Shown here in pieces: positions 1 through 10,149 of a DNA stretch of 64,000 nucleotides. This DNA is from Leptolyngbya ohadii IS1. GTDB lineage: Bacteria > Cyanobacteriota > Cyanobacteriia > Elainellales > Elainellaceae. The notes beneath the pieces were generated by a model that saw only the letters and a list, made by a program, of their open reading frames with translations, did not search any database and had not been told where the DNA came from. The first letter of the stretch is position 1; each line of letters opens with the position of its first letter. The translations under genes were made by a program, and so were the position numbers. The stretch spans positions 1,996,530 through 2,060,529 of the forward strand of contig NZ_NKFP01000006.1 of NCBI RefSeq assembly GCF_002215035.1, read 5' to 3'.

Positions 1-1587
<1,587 letters not shown>

Positions 1588-1713
1588 ATAGAAGCAGGCT
1601 AACGATCGCCGGACGGGTAAGGTGAATTTATCTCCATTCCCTTGCCCATCCCTCAGGGATCTGCTAGATGATTGCTAGACGTTCACTAATCCTTGTTGGA
1701 TTATTCCTCCATT

Positions 1714-1763
1714 GCGTTGCCAAGGTGAAGTTAGGCTTATACCTGACCATTGGCAACGCTTTT
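1714..1763 (+). terminator. Possible ppsA terminator hairpin
   Basis: The perfect 10-bp inverted repeat GCGTTGCCAA (1714-1723) / TTGGCAACGC (1750-1759) is followed by TTTT. The 26-nt loop can itself pair through AGG/CCT and GGT/ACC. It lies 127 nt after ppsA, which is rather far, so a terminator role is inferred. Confidence 0.4.
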
Positions 1764-1819
1764 GCGATCGGGTAGATTCAGCGATTTCATAACTGAATAG
1801 TCGATCGAAGTTTAACAAA

Positions 1820-1960
1820 TTCGTTTTCCCTCGTTTGCCTTTGTTTTGTCCTCGTTTGTCCTCGTTCCAATGCTCTGCGTTGGCATGTTCTTTAGAAGGC
1901 TCTGCCTCTAGATAGTATGGGCGGCAGAGCCGCATCCGAGCCATATCCAGGCTGAGATAC
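1820..1960. repeat. Dispersed palindromic repeat, copy 1 (GGCTCTGCC family)
   Basis: Contains CTCGTTCCAATGCTCTGCG (from 1861), the inverted repeat GGCTCTGCC (1898-1906) / GGCAGAGCC (1923-1931), then CGCATCCGAGCCATATCC and AGGCTGAG. The same modules in the same order occur at 9800-10045. It is preceded by degenerate CTCGTTTGTC tandem units. The open frame on the minus strand here is a translation of the repeat and not a gene. The rest of the 1588-2082 gap holds only the hairpin at 1714. Confidence 0.75.
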
Positions 1961-2082
1961 TTCAAGAATCCAGGTTGTTAAGCGTTCCGCTACAAATTCC
2001 TTGTCCTTGGGTGACTCGGCTTAAAATCGTTTCTAATCTCGCACCATTCCCATCCCATTCGATCGCCTTCCTCCATAAAGCA

Positions 2083-3549
2083 ATGCGAATTTCTCCAAAC
2101 CTTTCCCCCAACAATTCCTTTGACGATCGCCTTTCTCCCCCATCCCAGTCCAGCTATCTTTCCATCACAGAGCGGATTGCGGCTGGAAAAGCGTTGCGCC
2201 AGCAGGTCAAGCGTTCCGTCCATGCTGAGTATTGTCCGCCCAGCGATCCGCCTGGGGCGGCTGCGCGAAGCGGTCGCGATCCGGTTGCCGTTCTGGAAGC
2301 GCAGGCAAAAACCCGCATACCGGGATTGGTTCCCATTCGCTATGCCCGGATGCTGACCTCTCCGTTTGCCTTTCTGCGGGGCGGGGCAGCAATTTTTATT
2401 CAGGATATTGCCAGTGCGCCGACGACAGGTATCCAGGTTCAGGCTTGCGGCGATCTGCACGTCAGTAATTTTGGCTTGTTTGCCTCCGCTGAACGCAATC
2501 TGGTTTTTGGGATCAACGATTTTGATGAAACCTATCCGGGAGCCTGGGAATGGGATCTGAAGCGGCTGGTGGCGAGTGCGGTGGTGGCGGGGCGACATTT
2601 GGGAGGCGATCGGGCAACTTGCGAAAATGCGGTGCGGGCAACGGTGCGTTCCTATCGGCGACATCTCCAGGACTATGCAGAAATGAGCTACCTGGATTTG
2701 TGGTACGAAAACATTGCGGGGGATGACCTGCTACAAAAGGTGCCGGATGAGCTGCAAAAGCAGGCGATCCAGTTTTTTGCCAAGGCAAGACAGCGCAACC
2801 ATCTTCAGGTGCTGCACAAAATGACTGAACTGGTCGATCAGCAGCATCAGCTCCTTGAATCCCCGCCGCTGGTGGTTCGCGTTACCACAACATCCGACCG
2901 TAGACCGATTCAGGAAGCCTTGGGGCAGCTCATACAGGATTACTTTGCATCTCTCAGCGTCGATCGCCGTCTGCTGCTGTCGCGCTATCGCATCATTGAT
3001 GTGGCGCATAAGGTCGTCGGCGTCGGGAGTGTGGGAACCCGCTGCTGGGTAGCTTATTTGGAGGGCGTGGGGGCAGATGATCCGCTGTTTCTGCAAGTTA
3101 AAGAGGCAAAGCCTTCCGTGCTGGCTTCCTACTCCAGCGTCCTGTGCAGCGATTTTGTGCCAGATAACCACCAGGGACATCGCGTGGTGATTGGACAGCG
3201 GATGATTCAGGGTGCGCCGGATATCTTCCTGGGCTGGGGCGAGATGAACGGTATTCACTACTATATTCGCCAGTTGCGGGATATGAAGGGCGGCATCAAG
3301 CTGGAACCGGGTAAATATCGCCCTGCTTCGTTACCAGACTACTGCGGACTCTGCGGCTGGGCACTGGCGCTGGCTCATGCAAAATCGGGCGATGCGGCAT
3401 TGCTGGCGGGCTATATGGGCAAAAGCGAAGCCCTGGACGATGCGCTGGTCAAATTTGCCTTTGCCTACGCCGACCAGACCGAGCGGGACTACGAACAGCT
3501 TGCCCTTGCCGCAAAACAGGGACGAATTCCGGTTGCCAGCGAGTTTTAG
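2083..3549 (+). CDS. DUF2252 family protein
   Basis: Cytosolic protein of the DUF2252 family, which has a protein-kinase-like/aminoglycoside-phosphotransferase-type fold and no established function. Family marks are the conserved FLRGGAAIF segment, GDLHVSNFG (the catalytic-loop-like HxxN motif), NDFDET (DFD-like) and WDLKRL, followed by a long helical C-terminal half. The ATG at 2083 gives 488 residues, a usual size for the family. A TTG at 1975 would add 36 residues but has no ribosome-binding site and starts at the edge of the 1820-1960 repeat, so 2083 is preferred. The next gene, a BrkB-type protein, starts 97 nt downstream on the same strand. Confidence 0.88.
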   Translation: MRISPNLSPNNSFDDRLSPPSQSSYLSITERIAAGKALRQQVKRSVHAEYCPPSDPPGAAARSGRDPVAVLEAQAKTRIPGLVPIRYARMLTSPFAFLRGGAAIFIQDIASAPTTGIQVQACGDLHVSNFGLFASAERNLVFGINDFDETYPGAWEWDLKRLVASAVVAGRHLGGDRATCENAVRATVRSYRRHLQDYAEMSYLDLWYENIAGDDLLQKVPDELQKQAIQFFAKARQRNHLQVLHKMTELVDQQHQLLESPPLVVRVTTTSDRRPIQEALGQLIQDYFASLSVDRRLLLSRYRIIDVAHKVVGVGSVGTRCWVAYLEGVGADDPLFLQVKEAKPSVLASYSSVLCSDFVPDNHQGHRVVIGQRMIQGAPDIFLGWGEMNGIHYYIRQLRDMKGGIKLEPGKYRPASLPDYCGLCGWALALAHAKSGDAALLAGYMGKSEALDDALVKFAFAYADQTERDYEQLALAAKQGRIPVASEF

Positions 3550-3646
3550 CCTTTTAGCTTTACTATGGGAACACCGCTGCGGGGAAACTGCTACGGGAAA
3601 CCTCCAAGCGACCGCCCACAACGCGCTACTGCCCACGCTGAAATCC

Positions 3647-4609
3647 ATGATGGACTATATTCGATCGACCCTTCTGCCTTCTAAGCCTGCCCAACTCCTG
3701 ATTAAAACTGGGATGAAATGGAATCAGGATAACTGTGCGGGAATGGCAGCGTCGCTGTCGTATTTTTCGCTGTTTTCCCTGTTTCCCATGCTGCTGGTCG
3801 TTTTGAGTATCATCGGTCGTCTGATTGCGCCGGGCACCGAGGCATTCGAGCAGATTCAGGAAGGCGTCGAAAGATTTTTGCCGCCGGAAGTTCATGACTT
3901 AATCAAGGAAACGGTCATTGCCCTGGGGCAAAACAGTGTAGGAGCCGGATTGATTGGCTTTGGTTTTCTCCTCTGGACGGCAAGTGCGGTCTTTTCTATC
4001 CTGCGGGATTCTGTGAACCGGATCTGGCGATCGCCTTTACACGGAATGCCCACCCACCCACCGAATCAAAATTCTGGGTCGGTGACAGGAATGGTGCTGT
4101 CCTTTGCGGCAAATCGGCTGTTTGCATTTCTGCTGGTACTCGGAACCGCCTTTTTGCTGATGGCTTCCCTGATGGTCAATCTGGCAGTTAAAACCATCCT
4201 CAAACTGGTGACAACTTTTCAGGAAACCTTCGCCTTTATCCAAATCGATGAACTGCTTTTAAGCAGAGGTCTACAAACTAGCTCCTCCCTACTGCTGCTG
4301 GCGCTAGCAATCTGCGTTTTGTACAAAATTCTGCCCTCGGTGTATGTTGCATGGGGCGATATCTGGCTGGGGGCGCTGCTGGTTGCTGTGGTGCTGGTGG
4401 GTCTTCAGCAGTTGGTCAGCAATAGCGTCATCTCGATCGGCAGTCATTTCCTGTCCTATGGGGTAATCGGCGGCGTCATGATTTTGCTGCTGTGGATTTT
4501 CCTCACCTGCCAGATTTTTCTATGTGGCTGCGTGTTCTCCTACGTTTATGCTCACCTGTTTGGCAGTCGTCGCCGCAAGGATTTCAACCAATCGTTAGAG
4601 TCTAAGTGA
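3647..4609 (+). CDS. YihY/BrkB family inner-membrane protein
   Basis: A 320-residue multi-pass membrane protein of the YihY/virulence factor BrkB family (formerly mis-annotated as ribonuclease BN). The family mark is the N-terminal segment around WNQDNCAGMAASLSYF followed by a TM segment beginning SLFPMLLVV. About six hydrophobic helices are visible (residues roughly 30-55, 95-120, 145-175, 205-230, 240-265, 275-305). The C-terminus is short, basic and cytoplasmic (GSRRRKDFNQ). The start is ATG at 3647 (MMDY). A longer open frame upstream overlaps the DUF2252 gene and carries no family sequence. The substrate is unknown for the family. Confidence 0.88.
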   Translation: MMDYIRSTLLPSKPAQLLIKTGMKWNQDNCAGMAASLSYFSLFSLFPMLLVVLSIIGRLIAPGTEAFEQIQEGVERFLPPEVHDLIKETVIALGQNSVGAGLIGFGFLLWTASAVFSILRDSVNRIWRSPLHGMPTHPPNQNSGSVTGMVLSFAANRLFAFLLVLGTAFLLMASLMVNLAVKTILKLVTTFQETFAFIQIDELLLSRGLQTSSSLLLLALAICVLYKILPSVYVAWGDIWLGALLVAVVLVGLQQLVSNSVISIGSHFLSYGVIGGVMILLLWIFLTCQIFLCGCVFSYVYAHLFGSRRRKDFNQSLESK

Positions 4610-4919
4610 CATGAGGTAGTCCTTCCAGGTTGCGGGTTGCCACAACACTGAGGGTTTGAGGGGCGACAGGGGAAGAGAGGCGGTCATTGCAAGAAGACTG
4701 AAAGAATAGGGTTGCTTTGATTTTCTCCAGGGGTTGGAGGCGAAGCAATGTAGGGGATCTCTCCCCAGTGACAGATTTTTTTCTAATTAAAATTAAGCAC
4801 CAGTTCAGCCCCTAGAACGATTCGATCGCCTAGGATTTCCGAGTACAAAAGAGCATAAGGATTGAAAGAAAACGATTCAAGAAACAAACACGACGTAAAT
4901 ACTTTTGGAGGCACTTGTT
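4610..4919. other. Intergenic region upstream of the small secreted protein
   Basis: 310 bp without a gene. It holds a short GC hairpin (GGGGA/TCCCC at 4753-4766) and an AT-rich stretch at 4771-4800 that could carry the promoter of the following gene. No dispersed repeat was recognised. Confidence 0.4.
4907..4911 (+). promoter_or_regulatory. Strong ribosome-binding site that fixes the start at 4920
   Basis: GGAGG lies 8 nt before the ATG at 4920. This supports that ATG over the in-frame upstream start at 4905, which would leave the site inside the gene. Confidence 0.7.
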
Positions 4920-5303
4920 ATGAATTTTCGGCATCGGATGGCGGCAGTTTTACGCCCGATTCGCACCCTGCTTATTGCAGTGACCTGTGCAGTGATGCTC
5001 TTTATGAATGCTGCGCCTGCAATGGCAATTAGCAGCCAGCCCACCGATCCCGCAAAGGGAGAACCGGGACTGCAAGATATTTTTGAACGCTCGGAAGATG
5101 CGCTCAAGTCGGACGATACCCTGACGATGAAAGTGAAGGATGCAGCCAACGGAGGCATCAACGAAGTGCAGGGTGCAGCCGACAAGAACGATATGTATCG
5201 CCCTGAAACCTCCAAGAAAGCAACCTCTGCTGAGGAACAGGTTGAGAACGTCCTGAGCAAAATCACCGACAAGTTTCCGGGGAACGATCGCAGCGATCGC
5301 TAA
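4920..5303 (+). CDS. Small secreted/lumenal protein, low-temperature-induced (Lti) type
   Basis: A 127-residue protein with a classic signal peptide: basic start (MNFRHRM), hydrophobic core (LLIAVTCAVMLFMNAA) and an AMA cleavage site near residue 36. The mature part is small, charged and helical, with NGGINEVQGAADKNDM and a C-terminal AEEQVENVLSKITDKF. This resembles the cyanobacterial 'low temperature-induced protein' family, from memory of the family and not from a search. The function is unknown; export to the periplasm or thylakoid lumen is inferred from the signal. It is a single-gene unit with a strong RBS upstream and a terminator at 5395. Cold or stress induction is family knowledge only. 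Confidence 0.78.
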   Translation: MNFRHRMAAVLRPIRTLLIAVTCAVMLFMNAAPAMAISSQPTDPAKGEPGLQDIFERSEDALKSDDTLTMKVKDAANGGINEVQGAADKNDMYRPETSKKATSAEEQVENVLSKITDKFPGNDRSDR

Positions 5304-5394
5304 ACTCCTTTAATCTCTGCGAGTTTTCTTCTGCGAATTTCTTTGCTAAGTTTCAGCCTTGAGAACTGCGTTTTGAAGTCGGGTGTAATATCAG

Positions 5395-5427
5395 AGCCGG
5401 GATGGGGCATCTCTCCTGGCTTTTTTT
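5395..5427 (+). terminator. Rho-independent terminator
   Basis: AGCCGGGA (5395-5402) pairs with TCCTGGCT (5414-5421) with one G-T wobble and an 11-nt loop. It is followed directly by a T-run (5421-5427). It lies 91 nt after the small secreted protein gene. Confidence 0.75.
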
Positions 5428-5849
5428 GTGTCTTTATTTTTCGCCTTTATTTTGTAGTCAGATTTTATATTCATTAGATGCGGCTAGATGCTGCATCCCT
5501 GGCAGGAATTTTAAGACTTTGACAGACTGCTGAATTTCCCTGGAATTGGAAGGTGGAGGGGAGACGAAGGGAAACGAAAGGTACATTACGATGGCTTTGG
5601 GGAATAGTTTTAGCCAGCAATTCGTCAAAATTTCAGCGATCGACGTAAAATTGCGCTATATATCTTAGGATGTAACGCTGAATATAGCGGTGAAAACTTC
5701 TAATCTCTGGAAGGGTACGCTATTTGAGGCGATCGATCGGGGCTATGATCAGTTTTCTATTTAGCCCCTGTTTTGCCCTATTTTTTATCGTCTCGATTAC
5801 TCCGCAACTCTATTCCTCCACTAGCCTTGTCGATTAAGAGTGTCCTGCT
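5428..5849. other. Intergenic region with an 8-bp inverted repeat
   Basis: About 420 bp without a gene between a terminator and the FAD oxidoreductase. It contains the perfect inverted repeat CGCTATAT (5654-5661) / ATATAGCG (5682-5689), with arm centres 28 bp apart, which could be an operator. Two GATCGATC-type clusters lie near 5639 and 5731. No open frame of note. Confidence 0.4.
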
Positions 5850-7814
5850 GTGAGCCAATCTCCCCTTCGTCAACTCGCACTATTTGCCTTTCTGATTCCG
5901 GTCGGCGCAACGGGTCTGCTGGGCGCGCTTCAGTATTACTCCTGGGGTGGCACGGTCACGCCCATTTCCTCGGCGGCTTCGGTGCCCGACAACAGTGCCA
6001 AAAGCCTTGACCCTGAAGGGATCGATCGCCTGGTGAACCGGATGAACGGCAGACCGACGCTCAAGCCCCTTCCAGAAGCAAAGGAAGTCTGGGAATGTGA
6101 GGTCGTGGTGCTGGGCGGCACAATGGGGGGGGTCTCTGCGGCAGCTCAGTCGATGCGATCGGGGGCAAAAACCTGTCTGATTGAGCTGACTCCCTGGCTG
6201 GGCGGACAGATTAGCTCTCAGGGAGTGTCTGCCCTGGATGAGTCGGTGAGCATGAATGCGCGGGGCAACCTGTCGCCAGACTGGATTGATTTCAAACGAT
6301 TAGTGAAGGATCAGCAGGTTGAAGTTCCCCCCTGGACAAATCTGGCTTCACCGCAAAATACCTCTGATTTGAACAGCTGCTGGGTCGCGACCCTGTGTTT
6401 TCTGCCCAAGGCAGGCGAACAAGCATCGGAACAGTGGCTTCAGCAGGCGGCAACCCAATCGCCGGAGAGCAAATGGACAACTTCCACTGCGTTTAAGGGC
6501 GCAACGTTCGATCCCACCGGACGGCTGATCACGTCGGTTTATGCGGTGCGTCGGATTCCGAAAAATCCGGGCTATGTGCCGCTGGGTCGTCCCTCAAAGG
6601 AGTTGCCCGTCTGGTACTCCTGGTCGCCTAACGATCAGTTTGATAAGGTGCCAATGCGCCTTCAGCCACCCGCTGGCAAACAAATGATTGTGATTGATGC
6701 TACGGATACGGGGGAGTTTCTCGGCTGGGCAGGGATTCCCTATCGGCTGGGTTCGGAGGGGCGGTCAACCACCAGCGAATATTTTGCCTCCCAGCAGGAC
6801 AATCCAGATTGTACGCAAGCATTTACCTTCCCGTTTGGCTTGGGAATTTTGGACGACGGCAAAGCCAGTCAGCAGCTCCTCGCCCAGGTGCAGCCGGGGT
6901 ATCCCAAAGCAGAACACCGCGCCTATTTCGACATGGAGGGCTTCCCCATGTTTGGCAGTGCCAGCGTGTTTAACTATCGCCGCATCCTCAGCACCACATC
7001 AAACGACTCGCGCAGCGATGATCCCGCTCCGGGCGACATTTCCATGCTCAACTGGAACCGGGGGAACGACTGGCCCTTTATGGACCCGCCCCTGATCCTG
7101 AACGAAAAGCAGATTACGGAGTTAGGGCAGCACGAAAACTGGCTGGGGGGACTTTCCCTGAGTGCGCTGCGCCACGGCGAGGAACATGCGCTGCTGTTTG
7201 CCGAATGGCTGATGGAAACCCAGTCCAAACCAGGACTGCCCATGACCTACCTCTACGGGATTGATATGCCGATGGGCACCGCTTCCGGGCTTAGCATGAT
7301 GCCCTACATTCGGGAGGGACGGCGGATGCTCGGTCGGAACGGCTACGGTCAGGTGGAATTTATGCTGCGCGAAGCCGATATCCGTACCGATATGCGGGGC
7401 GGCAGAGATTTTCGTCCCACAGCGATCGCCCTCACCCACTACCCGATCGATATGCACGGATGCCGCTACCGCAACCAGAGCGAAACCTGGGAAGCCAGCA
7501 GTGCGCCCCTCAAGGACGAACATTTAATTAAACCGATCTACATTCCCCTGGAAGCGATCGTGCCTCAGGAAGTTGATAATTTGCTGATTGGCGGCAAGTC
7601 GATCGCCGCAAGCCATATTGTCAACGGCGCAACACGGCTCCACTACGGCGAGTGGGTCATTGGGGGAGCCGCAGGCGCAACGGCTGGCTGGCTGGCAAAC
7701 TACAACCGTCGTCCCAATCATCCCTATCTACTGCCGCCGGAAATTATTCGCAAAAACTATATTGGGGAGCTGCAAACTAAGATCCGCGAACGGGGTTTTA
7801 CGCTCGACTGGTAA
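5850..7814 (+). CDS. Secreted/membrane-anchored FAD-dependent oxidoreductase
   Basis: A 654-residue protein starting at GTG 5850. It has an N-terminal hydrophobic segment (LALFAFLIPVGATGLLGAL, residues 8-26) that is either a signal peptide or an anchor. A flavin-binding Rossmann motif follows at about residue 87 (VVVLGGTMGGVSAAA) with IELTPWLGGQISSQG behind it, the pattern of the FAD-dependent oxidoreductase family PF12831. The second dinucleotide-domain half is near the C-terminus (LLIGGKSIAASHIVNGATR then GEWVIGGAAGATAGW). Substrate and partner are unknown. The protein ends FTLDW. A location outside the plasma membrane is inferred. It stands alone, with long gaps on both sides. Confidence 0.87.
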   Translation: MSQSPLRQLALFAFLIPVGATGLLGALQYYSWGGTVTPISSAASVPDNSAKSLDPEGIDRLVNRMNGRPTLKPLPEAKEVWECEVVVLGGTMGGVSAAAQSMRSGAKTCLIELTPWLGGQISSQGVSALDESVSMNARGNLSPDWIDFKRLVKDQQVEVPPWTNLASPQNTSDLNSCWVATLCFLPKAGEQASEQWLQQAATQSPESKWTTSTAFKGATFDPTGRLITSVYAVRRIPKNPGYVPLGRPSKELPVWYSWSPNDQFDKVPMRLQPPAGKQMIVIDATDTGEFLGWAGIPYRLGSEGRSTTSEYFASQQDNPDCTQAFTFPFGLGILDDGKASQQLLAQVQPGYPKAEHRAYFDMEGFPMFGSASVFNYRRILSTTSNDSRSDDPAPGDISMLNWNRGNDWPFMDPPLILNEKQITELGQHENWLGGLSLSALRHGEEHALLFAEWLMETQSKPGLPMTYLYGIDMPMGTASGLSMMPYIREGRRMLGRNGYGQVEFMLREADIRTDMRGGRDFRPTAIALTHYPIDMHGCRYRNQSETWEASSAPLKDEHLIKPIYIPLEAIVPQEVDNLLIGGKSIAASHIVNGATRLHYGEWVIGGAAGATAGWLANYNRRPNHPYLLPPEIIRKNYIGELQTKIRERGFTLDW

Positions 7815-7835
7815 TTCTGCCGCTTCTTTCCCATG

Positions 7836-7879
7836 AGGGTCTGCCCCCTATAAAGCAAGGGTCTGCCCCCTATAAAGCA
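7836..7879. repeat. Perfect 22-bp tandem duplication
   Basis: Two identical 22-nt units (AGGGTCTGCCCCCTATAAAG plus CA) at 7836-7857 and 7858-7879, just after the oxidoreductase stop. The rest of the 7815-8158 gap is AT-rich and unremarkable. Confidence 0.85.
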
Positions 7880-8158
7880 CTGGAAAAACCCTCCGATCGC
7901 GCTTAATCTACCCCCGGTCAAGCAAGCATAATTTTTTCTGTGGTTTTAAATAATCCAATTAGCTTTTGCTAAACCGATGATTTCAGTGCAATGACCGGGG
8001 AAATACGGAAAAGACCAGCATCAGGGGAAATTCATTCCGGAGAAAGATATGAATTTTTAGCAAATCTCCGCTGGCACTAAACATTTTTTTGAGGGATTCC
8101 CCGTATGCTTGATTTATATTTCGGGCAGAATAAGTGTATTCCCTGAGGGTAAAAATCT

Positions 8159-8758
8159 ATGGGCACTTACAAAAACATAATGGAAATGCTGGTTGAGGAG
8201 GAAGTGATCCGCCAGTGTAAAGCGCTTCCTTCCCGTTCCTCTAGCTACTTCAACTCTGAAGAGCTGATCGCCTATGCCCTGAATCAACTGCCGCCGCTTT
8301 ATGCCACCAGTGAACAGGGTTTACAGTACCAGCTGCAAAAAGGACGGGCAAAGTTTGGACCGCAAATTACGCAAGCAGTTCAGCGGGCGATCGCGGCAGT
8401 CCGGCGTGATCCTCTGCGTCGCAATACGCCCCTGGAGAAAGGACAGGCAGTTCCCCTGAACAACGTGCTTCAGCAAATGCGGCAGCTGCTTCGAGACGAA
8501 GACATTGAATGGGAAACGCTGCCGATGGCAGTTGAACGAGCGATCAAACGGGTTGCTTTCCGGGCTGCCCGTGGTGCATCCGCGAATCCTGTTACCAGTG
8601 GCGCTGCGAACCAAGCCCCTACCCCCGATCGCACAGCAACGGTCAGTCGCTCCTCCCAGGTTAGAGCCGCTGCGGAAACTCGCCCCAATTCAGAAGGGTT
8701 AACGGATGATGCAGTTGCAGAATACGGCTGGGACAACCCACTATATTTTTCTCGCTAG
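8159..8758 (+). CDS. ComFB domain protein (c-di-GMP receptor family)
   Basis: A 199-residue protein whose first half is a ComFB domain: YKNIMEMLVEEEVIRQC, then LIAYALNQLPPLYATSEQG and a helical end (QITQAVQRAIAAVRRDP). ComFB was named after a Bacillus competence operon. Cyanobacterial members (CdgR type) have been described as c-di-GMP receptors affecting cell size and motility. The last 80 residues are low-complexity, Ala/Thr/Ser-rich and end AEYGWDNPLYFSR, probably a disordered tail. The start is ATG 8159 after GAGGG. It is monocistronic and convergent with the MDR gene. Nucleotide binding is inferred from the family. Confidence 0.85.
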   Translation: MGTYKNIMEMLVEEEVIRQCKALPSRSSSYFNSEELIAYALNQLPPLYATSEQGLQYQLQKGRAKFGPQITQAVQRAIAAVRRDPLRRNTPLEKGQAVPLNNVLQQMRQLLRDEDIEWETLPMAVERAIKRVAFRAARGASANPVTSGAANQAPTPDRTATVSRSSQVRAAAETRPNSEGLTDDAVAEYGWDNPLYFSR

Positions 8759-8831
8759 GTTTCCCGCTAAGTCTCTCTCGCTAGATTTTTGCCCAAAGCC
8801 CTCGCCCCGATCTCTGCCCTCGATCCAGGCA

Positions 8832-9761
8832 CTAGCTCACCTGAAACACAATCTTGCCGCGTGTGCGTCCACTCTGGCTGAGCCGATGTGCCTCCGCAAC
8901 CTGCTCCAGAGGAAGGACTGTTTCGACGATCGATCGAAGTTGACCTGCATCGATTAGCTTTGCCATTTCCGTCAGCCAGTCGGCTCTGGGCTGAATAAAG
9001 ATGTAGGCACTGCGGCACTGATGCGCGGCTGCTTTCTCTTCGGAGGGCGGCGACACCACCGAAACCAGAATGCCCCCTGGCTTTAGCACCTGCCAAGAAC
9101 GCTCCTGCACCTCACCGCCGATCGTATCGAACACCACATCGACGGGATCAACCGCAGATTCAAACGGGGTGGACTGATAATCAATCACTTCATCTGCACC
9201 CAGTTCCAGCACCAGATCCCGATTGCGAGCGGAAGCCGTGCCAATCACGTGCGCCCCTTTCCAGTGGGCGAGCTGCACCGCATAGCTGCCAACCCCACCC
9301 GCTGCCGCATGGATTAAAACCCGCTGTCCAGCCGTGAGTTGGGCGGATTCAAACAGGGCGTGCCATGCCGTAATTGCTGCGAGGGGCACTGCGGCTGCCT
9401 CAACGTGATCGATCGTCTTTGGCTTGAGGGCAACCTCCGAGGCTTTCACCGCAATGTATTCCGCATACGCGCCATCCCGTTCAATATTGGGGCGAGAATA
9501 AACCTCATCGCCTGACTTAAAATTCGTGACGTTTGCACCGACGGACTCCACCACGCCAGAGACATCCCAGCCCAAAGTCAGCGGCAGCGGGTAGGGAATA
9601 AACTCCTTCAGATAGCCTTCCCGGATCTTCCAGTCCACCGGATTAACCGACGCTGCACAAACCCGAATCAGAACATCATCTTCGGCGATCGAGGGCAGGG
9701 GAACGTCTTCCAGTTGCAGAACTTCGGAACCGCCATAGGCATGAATTCGGACTGCTTTCAT
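8832..9761 (-). CDS. NADP-dependent MDR oxidoreductase (quinone oxidoreductase-like)
   Basis: A 309-residue medium-chain dehydrogenase/reductase. The GroES-like half opens MKAVRIHAYGGSEVLQ and includes AASVNPVDWKIREG and LGWDVSGVVESVG. The Rossmann half has AAAGGVGSYAVQLAHWKGA (an NADP-binding AxxGxxG type) and DVVFDTIGG. No catalytic-zinc cysteine or histidine set is visible, so it belongs to the zinc-independent quinone reductase side of the family. The probable role is NADPH-dependent reduction of quinones or enones in the cytoplasm. It runs as a single gene on the minus strand. Confidence 0.9.
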   Translation of the reverse strand: MKAVRIHAYGGSEVLQLEDVPLPSIAEDDVLIRVCAASVNPVDWKIREGYLKEFIPYPLPLTLGWDVSGVVESVGANVTNFKSGDEVYSRPNIERDGAYAEYIAVKASEVALKPKTIDHVEAAAVPLAAITAWHALFESAQLTAGQRVLIHAAAGGVGSYAVQLAHWKGAHVIGTASARNRDLVLELGADEVIDYQSTPFESAVDPVDVVFDTIGGEVQERSWQVLKPGGILVSVVSPPSEEKAAAHQCRSAYIFIQPRADWLTEMAKLIDAGQLRSIVETVLPLEQVAEAHRLSQSGRTRGKIVFQVS

Positions 9762-9799
9762 AGTGTGACCTGCTTGCCTTTCAACTACTCTTCTTTCAG

Positions 9800-10045
9800 C
9801 GCTAAGGTTGCTTTTCGTCGTTTCGTCGTTTCCTCAGTTTCCTCAGTTTCCTATTCCAATATTCTGCGTTGAAATAGATTCGTTCCTCGTTCGTTCCTCG
9901 TTTCGTTCCTCGTTCCAATGCTCTACGTTTCCTCTTTCCTCGTTCCAATGCTCTGCGTTGGAATTGTAAATAGGAGGCTCTGCCTCCAGATCCGATGAGT
10001 TAGCGGCAGAGCCGCATCCGATCCACATCCAGGCTGAGCCTGGAC
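9800..10045. repeat. Dispersed palindromic repeat, copy 2, with degenerate tandem units
   Basis: Degenerate tandem units first (TTTCGTCG, TTTCCTCAG, CGTTCCTCGTT), then three versions of CTCGTTCCAATGCTCTGCGTT (near 9851, 9908 and 9938). Next come GGAGGC/GCCTCC (9973-9987), GGCTCTGCC (9977-9985) / GGCAGAGCC (10004-10012), CGCATCCGATCCACATCC and the palindrome CCAGGCTGAGCCTGG (10030-10044). The module order matches 1820-1960. It fills most of the 9762-10149 gap. The minus-strand open frame across it is a repeat translation. Confidence 0.8.
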
Positions 10046-10077
10046 ACCAGAAAAACCAGAAAAGGCAATTTCCTCTT

Positions 10078-10110
10078 GTAGGGTGGGCAGCCTGCCCGCC
10101 GATCGGGTTT
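10078..10110. repeat. Short GTGGGC-type inverted repeat
   Basis: TGTAGGGTGGGCAGCCTGCC followed by CGCCGATCGGG, with GGGCAG/CTGCCC able to form a hairpin. A diverged relative (TTGTGGGCATTCTGTCCGCC then GATTGGGG) occurs near 17061-17090, upstream of the CheA region, suggesting a dispersed family. Confidence 0.4.
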
Positions 10111-10149
10111 TCTTCCCACCTTATTCAAGTTACTGAATTCTCCCCTGTT

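Noticed and set aside
1675-1965. Open frame on the minus strand sharing AEHWNE text with one at 9843-10028
   Set aside because: Both are translations of the same dispersed repeat (CTCGTTCCAATGCTCTGCG and GGCAGAGCC modules). No RBS and no protein family.
4753-4766. GGGGA/TCCCC hairpin as a terminator for the BrkB gene
   Set aside because: Five-bp stem, and the T-run is about 9 nt away. Too weak.
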